Below, piece after piece: positions 14,273 to 20,658 of a stretch of DNA of 22,721 bases. The stretch lies in the NCBI GenBank assembly GCA_002474405.1, contig DLQW01000080.1, positions 14,768 to 37,488 on the forward strand, read 5' to 3'. A program made the position numbers and the translations under genes. The notes beneath the pieces were generated by a model. The model ran no database searches. It had not been told where the DNA came from and was given only the letters and a program-made list of their open reading frames with translations. The first letter of the stretch is position 1. Every line of letters begins with the position of its first letter. Origin of the DNA: Christensenella sp. UBA7597. Its GTDB lineage: Bacteria; Bacillota; Clostridia; Christensenellales; Borkfalkiaceae.

Positions 14273-16996
14273 ATGAAAAAATTATGCAGAAAAAACAAGA
14301 AACTGGTGCTGGCGGCTTCCGCCGTATCGCTCGGCATGCTGGCGGGCGGCGTTGCGCTGATGAATCACGGCAACATTGCAAGCGCGGAAAACGCTTTTCC
14401 CGGAGACGGGACGATAGAAGTGCTTGACGGCACGTCGCTGAAACTCAATGCCGGGGGCGGGGTGCGGTTCATCGTGAAGATGAATGCCGCCGCGAAAAAT
14501 TACATAAAAGACGACGACGCGAACGACGAAGTGAAACTGGTGGTACGCGTGGGCGCGGTGAAATATTTCGGCGAAAAGTGGCTGAACTGCGAGGTGGACG
14601 AAGAGAAGCTGTATCGGGTGGACGGCGACGAAGCCTGGTATGCCAACGTGTGCCTTACCAACGTGCTGGAGCAGAACCGCAAGCTGGATTATACCGCGCA
14701 GGCGTATATTTACAGCGGCGATACGGAAGTGAAGGCTTCCGATTATAACGAAAACGCGCGCGGGAATTTTTACGACGTGGCTACGGCGGCTTTGCTGGAT
14801 ACCAAACAGGAATACACGCAGCAGATTTTAAGTCTTGAAAATTATTCGTGGCTGGGTGCGGACGAGACGTTCCCGCTGTATATCGACAGTCTGGATTTAT
14901 ACAACGGGCTGGTTACGAAAATCAACGAGGGCGCCGATTTTTCGAAGAAGTACGTTGCCGTCAGAAGCAATGTGGACGTAACAAACGGCACGGCTTTGAA
15001 CGAGGGGAAGCAGCTGCCCGAAAACAATTACAGATTGAGCCTTGTTACGTTTAAAGACGGCGAAAAAGAGCTGGGTTCGGTGATGGTGAAAAACGGCAGC
15101 GAGGCGACGTTCGAAGCGCCTGCCGATCGCACCGACGGCGACGACAAACTTGTGTTTGAAAAATGGGTAACGGAAAACGGAGGCGACGACGAAGCGGATT
15201 TAAGCGCGATTTCGGGCGACGCCGTGGTATACGCGAAATTCAGAAGAGTGTTTGCCAACGCGATTACGGCGTTTGATACCGAGGATATCGTGTACGGCGA
15301 AGCGCCTGCGTTTACGGCAACGGCGAAATACGGCGAAGCCGGAATTACGTTTGCGAAAGAAAAAGACGGCGAATACAAGGCGTGGGACGAACTGGATAAC
15401 CGCAACGTAGGCACGTACTGGGCGAAAGCGAGCGTGGCGGCGGCTTCCGGTTATTCCGCGGCGGAAGAAACAAAATCGTTTGAAGTGAAGAAAGCGACGA
15501 ATTCAATGCAGCTGAAGATGCCGGCAACGATTAAATGTACCGATACGCCCGAACCTGCGGCGACGGCGCTGCACGGAAGCGTACGGTATACGTACGGAAA
15601 AGACATCGATACCGTGCAGAACTGGGATTTTGCTACCGCCAAATATAAGGATGCGGAGGGCAACGAAATTATCGATGCTCGTCTCGGCTATAAAGTAAAA
15701 GCAACGGTAGAGGGTACGGAAAATTACGACGGCGCCGAGGCAACGGCGGAATTTATCGTAATTCACGATTTTGACGAAAACGGCTTGTGTAAGGATTGCC
15801 GGAAAGGGCAGAGTTGTATTTCCTATGCCGAGGACGGAGAGAGCGCGTATATCAGCGGATATATCGAAGGAAATAATCCGTCGGGCGAAGTTTATTCGCT
15901 TTCCGTATATAATGGTAAACCCGTAACTTACGTAAAAGTTGAAACTTTTGCAGGCAAGAATATTACGAAAGTCATTTTACCGGAAAGTGTGAAGAGTTTG
16001 GACGGTGGCGTATTTGCTAATTGTTCGAAACTTACGTTTGTTTCGATGACGGGCGTTGAAAACTTGCAATACGACGGCACTTCTTTGGGGTTTGCATCTG
16101 GCAGAGGAAATAATTTTATCAACTGTACCGCATTGAAGTACGTTGTATTGAATCCGAATTTCAGTACAAATGCACAGCAATTCTTTGCTCATCCGGATGC
16201 GCCGGCAAAAGCGATACTCGATATCTATGTGAACGCTGCAAGCGGCACGCCGAATTTCGGTGGTGCTAATACAAATTTGTTAACGGGAACGATTTATTAT
16301 AAAGGCGATGCAACGAAATGTCTGCAGTGGAATTTCGACGAGAACGGCGAAATTATTCATGGCGCAAGCGAACACAATTATGTTGACGGCATCTGCTCGA
16401 AGTGCGGAAAGAAAGACGCAATGGGTGTGGTTTACGCCTATAATTCGGAGAAAGGCGTTTATTACGTGTCGGGATATAGCGGTTCCGGAGAAAACGTTAC
16501 CGTATTTTCTACATGGGATGACGGCATAAACGGCGAGAAATCCGTTAAATACATTGCGTTTCAGGCATTCAAAGACAACACGACGATAAAGAAAGTTGTT
16601 CTTCCTGCTTCGGTAGACAGTCTGGAGGGAATGGTATTCTGGGGCTGTGAAAATCTCGAATATATTTCGATGACGGGTATCAGTAACCTTGATTATGCAA
16701 GTCCTTACGGCGGTGGAAGAAACAATAATTTCAGAAACTGCTTTAAGTTAAGCGTGGTTATTACAAGCAATGCGCTGTCCTCAAACGTGGGTCAGTTCGG
16801 CTGCGGCGCCGCAGATACGGGAAACAAAAAGATACTCGACTTTTACGTATACGGTGAAAGCGGAGCACCTTCTCTTGATTACGAAACGGCAGACGCGAAT
16901 AACCTCTGTTCCGGCAACATCTACTACTACAGCGAAACGCAGAAAGCCGGTTGCTGGCATTACGATGATAACGGCAACGCGGAACTCTGGGCGTAA
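14273..16996 (+). CDS. Secreted modular surface protein with InlB-like, Ig-like and two LRR modules
   Basis: 907 residues. The signal peptide has a basic start (MKKLCRKNKK), a hydrophobic core and an ASAEN cleavage site near residue 39; there is no lipobox and no LPXTG. Residues about 45-240 form an unrecognised domain beginning SLKLNAGGGVRFIVKMN. An InlB B-like repeat follows (about 253-326, FEKWVTENGG), then an MBG-like sandwich (about 327-408, DTEDIVYGEAPAFTATAKYG) and another Ig-like domain to about 497. Two LRR_5 modules start at residues 498 and 701, each with a His-Cys knuckle (HDFDENGLCKDC, HNYVDGICSKC). The end, CWHYDDNGNAELW, parallels the 989-aa lipoprotein. AGGGGA (14259-14264) is 8 bases before the ATG. 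The LRR half is clearly richer in A+T than the N-terminal half. How it stays on the cell is not visible. Confidence 0.8.
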   Translation: MKKLCRKNKKLVLAASAVSLGMLAGGVALMNHGNIASAENAFPGDGTIEVLDGTSLKLNAGGGVRFIVKMNAAAKNYIKDDDANDEVKLVVRVGAVKYFGEKWLNCEVDEEKLYRVDGDEAWYANVCLTNVLEQNRKLDYTAQAYIYSGDTEVKASDYNENARGNFYDVATAALLDTKQEYTQQILSLENYSWLGADETFPLYIDSLDLYNGLVTKINEGADFSKKYVAVRSNVDVTNGTALNEGKQLPENNYRLSLVTFKDGEKELGSVMVKNGSEATFEAPADRTDGDDKLVFEKWVTENGGDDEADLSAISGDAVVYAKFRRVFANAITAFDTEDIVYGEAPAFTATAKYGEAGITFAKEKDGEYKAWDELDNRNVGTYWAKASVAAASGYSAAEETKSFEVKKATNSMQLKMPATIKCTDTPEPAATALHGSVRYTYGKDIDTVQNWDFATAKYKDAEGNEIIDARLGYKVKATVEGTENYDGAEATAEFIVIHDFDENGLCKDCRKGQSCISYAEDGESAYISGYIEGNNPSGEVYSLSVYNGKPVTYVKVETFAGKNITKVILPESVKSLDGGVFANCSKLTFVSMTGVENLQYDGTSLGFASGRGNNFINCTALKYVVLNPNFSTNAQQFFAHPDAPAKAILDIYVNAASGTPNFGGANTNLLTGTIYYKGDATKCLQWNFDENGEIIHGASEHNYVDGICSKCGKKDAMGVVYAYNSEKGVYYVSGYSGSGENVTVFSTWDDGINGEKSVKYIAFQAFKDNTTIKKVVLPASVDSLEGMVFWGCENLEYISMTGISNLDYASPYGGGRNNNFRNCFKLSVVITSNALSSNVGQFGCGAADTGNKKILDFYVYGESGAPSLDYETADANNLCSGNIYYYSETQKAGCWHYDDNGNAELWA
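15764..16996 (+). repeat. Two LRR modules of the 907-aa protein, paralogous to those at 11661-13682
   Basis: Module starts at 15764 and 16373 (609 and 624 bases). The second matches module 3 of the 989-aa protein closely: DSLEG, NLDYASPYGG, NFRNC and AGCWHY are shared, and the DNA around 13395-13405 and 16691-16701 is identical (GATTATGCAAG). A hand count gives about 40% GC at 15901-16200, against about 54% at 13141-13320. Confidence 0.7.
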
Positions 16997-17050
16997 ACAG
17001 AAAAATTTCATCGCGGCTTAGCGGTTGCGATACCATAAAGGCAAATCTTG

Positions 17051-17095
17051 TACGCTTTCCGCCTCAAAATTTTATGATTTTCGGCGGAAAGCGTA
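17051..17095. repeat. Perfect 13-bp inverted repeat with 19-base spacer
   Basis: TACGCTTTCCGCC (17051-17063) and GGCGGAAAGCGTA (17083-17095) are exact reverse complements. The spacer can extend the hairpin (AAAAT with ATTTT). It lies between the last surface-protein gene and the beta-helix gene. Only a T5 run 15 bases further on could act as a terminator tail. A -10-like TATGAT (17073-17078) falls in the loop. It may end the surface-protein message, act as a protein site, or be a mobile-element trace. Confidence 0.75.
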
Positions 17096-17124
17096 GATTC
17101 TATCCTGCATTTTTCATATACATT

Positions 17125-18450
17125 ATGCTTACAAACACCAAACACGGAAAAATCGATTTATCCCGTATTGCGGACGGCGGTTTCAAGTCTTACAAAGACG
17201 GAAAAATCTGGTCCGACGAATTGAACCGCGTTTTTAAAACTTATCGGGAAATTTTTATTCCCGCGGGCAGGTATTACGTGGATCGTTCGTTGATCGTGCC
17301 GTCGGATACGAAAATTTACGCCGACGAGCATGCCGAAATCATTCTGACAAAGGGCACGGGAACGCTGCTTTTACGAAACGAAAGCGTGATAGACGGTTCG
17401 GACTATAAAATCCCCGACGACGCGCCGTGCGACGAAAATATTTCCGTCTGCGGCGGCATTTGGGGCGAAGAAAACGAAGAACGGCTCGGCTACGGCGCTT
17501 CGGGGCGCTTTGACGAAAACGATACGTATCACGGCGTTTCTACGTGCTTTTTATTCAGCGGCGTACGCGGGTTAACGCTGAAAAATCTTGTATTCCGCGC
17601 CGCCGCGGGCTTTGCCTGCCAGATAGGCAGAACGGACGGGTTCACGATAGAAAATATACGCTTCGAAAACTGTTTTGCCGACGGCTTGCATGTAAACGGC
17701 GGCGTGAAAAACGGCACGGTGAAAAATCTTTCCGGGCATACGGAGGACGATCTGATTGCGCTGAACGCTTACGACTGGGATAATTCGTCCATCAATTTCG
17801 GCGCGATAGAAAACCTGACCGTAGACGGCGTAAACTGCGGCGACGGGCGGAACGTGCATAAATCGTTCCGGATTCAGCCGGGCATATATCCGTATAAAAA
17901 CGGCGAAAAAGAGGACTGCCGCATTAAAAATCTTACGGTGAAGAACGTTTCGGGCGTAACCACGTTTAAAATGTATCTGCAGACGCCCGCATACACGGAT
18001 GTTCCCGAAAAGAAAATCGGAGTAGGCAGAATAGAAAACGTTACGTTCGAACATATTTCCGCGGATACGACCTCTCCCGTGGATAAGCAGCCGAATTATC
18101 TGAACGGCAACCCGGTAACGGGAAATTTCGCAACGTTTGAAATCGGTTCCGACGTAACGAATATCCGTTTTTCGGACGTAGCCGTGCGACTGGATAAAGA
18201 AAAATATCCGAATTCTTATTTCATGACGGTGGGGCCGAAATCACAGTATATCGAAGAGAAACATCTCGAATTGTTCGACCCGTACGTAAGTTGCGCGGCG
18301 GAAAATATCCGATACAAAGACGTGCGTATTAACGGGCAGATCGCCGAAGATCTGACGAAAGACATAAAAATCGTGGAATTCGGCAAGTTGTATCCTTCTT
18401 CTCTGCCGTTCGGCAAGGGGAAAGCAGGTAATATACGTCGGGAAAAATAA
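17125..18450 (+). CDS. Right-handed beta-helix protein, GH28/pectate-lyase-like, cytoplasmic
   Basis: 441 residues from ATG 17125. An ATG 51 bases upstream (17074) lies in the loop of the inverted repeat and adds an atypical N-terminus, so I rejected it; neither start has a Shine-Dalgarno site. FIPAGRYYVDRSLIVPSDTK and repeated short strands (GLTLKNLVFRAA, GFTIENIRFENC, NGTVKNLSG, IENLTVDGVN, IKNLTVKNVS) give a parallel beta-helix of the pectin-lyase fold. Candidate active-site residues cluster as in polygalacturonases: D186 and H189 (ADGLHVNG), D208-D209 (TEDDLIALN) and R249 (KSFRIQPG). The exact GH28 NTD, GHG and RIK motifs are absent, so it is a distant relative or another family of the fold. 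It lacks a signal peptide and sits with intracellular glycosidases, so it probably acts on imported oligosaccharides. Confidence 0.75.
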   Translation: MLTNTKHGKIDLSRIADGGFKSYKDGKIWSDELNRVFKTYREIFIPAGRYYVDRSLIVPSDTKIYADEHAEIILTKGTGTLLLRNESVIDGSDYKIPDDAPCDENISVCGGIWGEENEERLGYGASGRFDENDTYHGVSTCFLFSGVRGLTLKNLVFRAAAGFACQIGRTDGFTIENIRFENCFADGLHVNGGVKNGTVKNLSGHTEDDLIALNAYDWDNSSINFGAIENLTVDGVNCGDGRNVHKSFRIQPGIYPYKNGEKEDCRIKNLTVKNVSGVTTFKMYLQTPAYTDVPEKKIGVGRIENVTFEHISADTTSPVDKQPNYLNGNPVTGNFATFEIGSDVTNIRFSDVAVRLDKEKYPNSYFMTVGPKSQYIEEKHLELFDPYVSCAAENIRYKDVRINGQIAEDLTKDIKIVEFGKLYPSSLPFGKGKAGNIRREK

Positions 18451-18455
18451 CGGGG

Positions 18456-18469
18456 CGCGCGGTTGCGCG
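18456..18469 (+). other. Short GC-rich hairpin between beta-helix and GH95-like genes
   Basis: CGCGC (18456-18460) and GCGCG (18465-18469) pair around a GGTT loop, six bases after the upstream stop codon. No T run follows. It covers an alternative TTG start of the next gene (18463) and argues for the ATG at 18481. Confidence 0.35.
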
Positions 18470-18480
18470 GCGATAAACAA

Positions 18481-20592
18481 ATGCAGAAAATAAAAGCGAA
18501 AACAAAGCAGTGGGACGAGGGGCTGCCGCTCGGAAACGGGTTTATCGGCAGCATCGTTTACGGGAGTTCTCCGTTGAAAATTACGGTGGATAGAACGGAT
18601 TTGTGGGATCTTCGTCCGAACGAAACCACACTGGAAAGCGGTTTCAATTTCGAAAATCTGAAGAGGCTTGCAAAAAGCGGCAAGGCGGAGGATCGGAAAG
18701 AATACTGCCGCCTGTTCGACGAAATTTTTATGGGCAAGCCTTACCCTTCGAAAATTACCGCCGGAAGAATCGAACTGAAATTTTCCCCGGCGGCGGAAGA
18801 TATTTCGTATACGCTGGACATAGATACCGCGACGGTAAGCGTTTACGACGGCGCGGAAAAAATCGCGGACGTGTTTACGGATTATATATCGCTTGCCGGC
18901 GTTATCCGGGTGTATCGCGATTGTTCGTACGGCTTTCATATCCCGAAATATTTGTCGGAAAAAACGAAGAACGCTTCGGGCATCGGCAATCCGGAAGAGG
19001 AAAGATCGCTTGGGTATCCGCCTGCGGAAATCAGAGCCGACGGCGCGTACGGGTGGTACGAACAGAAAACGCATACGAAATATTGTTACGGAATCGTAAC
19101 CTACCGCAAAGGGAACGAAATTTATTATACGCTTGCTTCTTCGAACGACGATGAAAATTACGTACAAGCCGCAAAAAATCGTTTAAAACGGGCGGCGGAA
19201 ACGGGCTTTGAAAAATTGCACGAGGCGCATCGGAAGCACTGGCGCGCTTACAACGGCAAATCTGCCGTTAAAACGGGCGATAAACTCATCGACGAAACGT
19301 ACCGGAAAAGCTGGTATCTGTTCGGAAGCTGTTCGCGGAAAGGGTTTTATCCGATGCCGCTTCAGGGGGTATGGACGGCGGATAACGATTGCCTGCCTCC
19401 ATGGAAAGGCGATTATCACCACGATACGAACACGGAATTATCGTATCAGTCTTATTTAAAGGCGAACCGCTTGGAAGAGGGCGAAGTTTTCGTGGAATAT
19501 TTATGGAAACTGAAGCCGGCGTATGAGAAATTCGCGAAAGAATTTTTCGGCGTGGAGGGAATTTTACTGCCCTCCTGCAGTACGCTTGACGGAAAGCCGA
19601 TGGGCGGCTGGGCGCAGTATTCCTTATCGCCGACGATGACGATCTGGGCGGCGCAGAGTTTCGACGAATATTATTTGTATACGGGCGACGAAGAATTTTT
19701 AAAAACCCGCGCGTATCCGTTTCTGCGCGGCGTGGGCAAGGCGATTCGTGCGCTGCTGGAAGAAAAAGACGGAAAATTATATCTGCCGCTTTCCTCCTCG
19801 CCGGAAATTTTCGACGATACGGAAGAAGCGTATTTACAGCCGAATTCGAATTTCGACCTCGCGTTGATGCGGTATTTGTATAAAACGCTGAAAGAATATG
19901 CCGGAATACTCGGAGATAACCCCGCGGAATACAGGGAAATTCTGGAAAAACTGGACGATATAGCCGTTTCTCGGGACGGAGTAGTCATGCTGGATAAAAC
20001 GCGGAAACTGCCCGAAACGCACAGACATTTTTCGCATCTGATGTGTCTGTATCCGCTGCATTTAATCGATTACGATACCGAAGAGCATAAAAACATTTAC
20101 GAACGGACGATCGACGACATGGAAAAGCTCGGCACGGGGCTTTGGGTAGGTTTTTCGTTTGCGATGTCCGCGCAGATTTATGCCATGGCGAGAAACGGGA
20201 ACGCGGCGTTTGAAAGACTGAATCAATTCTGCCGCGGATTCGTGGGCGAAAACGGGTTCCATTTAAACGGCGATTTCAGACGGTTCGGTTATACGCAGTT
20301 TCATTATCGTCCGTTTACGCTGGAAGCGTTATTCGGCTTTTGCGACGCGTTGCACGAAATGCTGCTGCAGGACCATACAGGAAAAATCGAATTGTTTGCG
20401 GCGTTGCCCGAAGAGTGGAAAAATCGCGAAGTATCGTTTAAAAATCTGCGTTCGCGCGGCGGGTTGCTCGTTTCGGCAAAAACGAAAAACGGCGTGATTA
20501 CGGAGCTTTTTGTAGCGGCTCCGAAACGATGCGAAATCGGCATAAACGGCGTAACGTATTCTTTGAACAAAGGGAAAAACAAGCTGGTTTAA
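18481..20592 (+). CDS. GH95-like glycosidase (alpha-L-fucosidase or alpha-L-galactosidase type)
   Basis: 703 residues from ATG 18481; a TTG at 18463 is the other option, and no Shine-Dalgarno site is seen. The GH95 order is complete: WDEGLPLGNGFIGSIVYG at the N-terminus (sugar-binding beta domain), LQGVWTADND with PPWKGDYHHDTNTEL (about 311-320), SSSPE with E442 as likely general acid, HRHFSHLMCLYP (from H514), and HEMLLQDH plus ALPEEWKN near the end. GH95 enzymes cleave alpha-1,2-linked L-fucose, or L-galactose in plant glycans, by inversion. Two catalytic positions differ from the usual pattern: D315-T-N317 where N-x-N is typical, and N596-G-D598-F where D-G-N-F is typical. There is no signal peptide, so it acts in the cytoplasm. 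At roughly 700 residues it is shorter than secreted members. Family assignment is firm; substrate is open. Confidence 0.82.
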   Translation: MQKIKAKTKQWDEGLPLGNGFIGSIVYGSSPLKITVDRTDLWDLRPNETTLESGFNFENLKRLAKSGKAEDRKEYCRLFDEIFMGKPYPSKITAGRIELKFSPAAEDISYTLDIDTATVSVYDGAEKIADVFTDYISLAGVIRVYRDCSYGFHIPKYLSEKTKNASGIGNPEEERSLGYPPAEIRADGAYGWYEQKTHTKYCYGIVTYRKGNEIYYTLASSNDDENYVQAAKNRLKRAAETGFEKLHEAHRKHWRAYNGKSAVKTGDKLIDETYRKSWYLFGSCSRKGFYPMPLQGVWTADNDCLPPWKGDYHHDTNTELSYQSYLKANRLEEGEVFVEYLWKLKPAYEKFAKEFFGVEGILLPSCSTLDGKPMGGWAQYSLSPTMTIWAAQSFDEYYLYTGDEEFLKTRAYPFLRGVGKAIRALLEEKDGKLYLPLSSSPEIFDDTEEAYLQPNSNFDLALMRYLYKTLKEYAGILGDNPAEYREILEKLDDIAVSRDGVVMLDKTRKLPETHRHFSHLMCLYPLHLIDYDTEEHKNIYERTIDDMEKLGTGLWVGFSFAMSAQIYAMARNGNAAFERLNQFCRGFVGENGFHLNGDFRRFGYTQFHYRPFTLEALFGFCDALHEMLLQDHTGKIELFAALPEEWKNREVSFKNLRSRGGLLVSAKTKNGVITELFVAAPKRCEIGINGVTYSLNKGKNKLV

Positions 20593-20658
20593 CAGGGCGC
20601 ATGAAAACAGCGCATGCGGCAACCTGCCGGGAAATAAGGAAAGAAGGACAGAAAAGGA

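Noticed and set aside
11661..16996. Repeats considered as CRISPR or other non-coding arrays
   Set aside because: They are in-frame protein modules of 600-730 bases with diverged DNA, not short identical repeats with unique spacers.
17048..17078. Promoter TTGTAC with TATGAT before the beta-helix gene
   Set aside because: The spacer is 19 bases and the -35 box matches poorly; only the -10 box is good. Kept as a remark, not as a feature.
17074..17124. Upstream ATG as start of the beta-helix gene
   Set aside because: It lies in the loop of the 13-bp inverted repeat, has no ribosome site, and adds residues not expected before the first beta strand.
20617..20629. CGGCA-ACC-TGCCG hairpin before the GH112 gene
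   Set aside because: The stem is five pairs with no T run; too weak to call a terminator or regulator.
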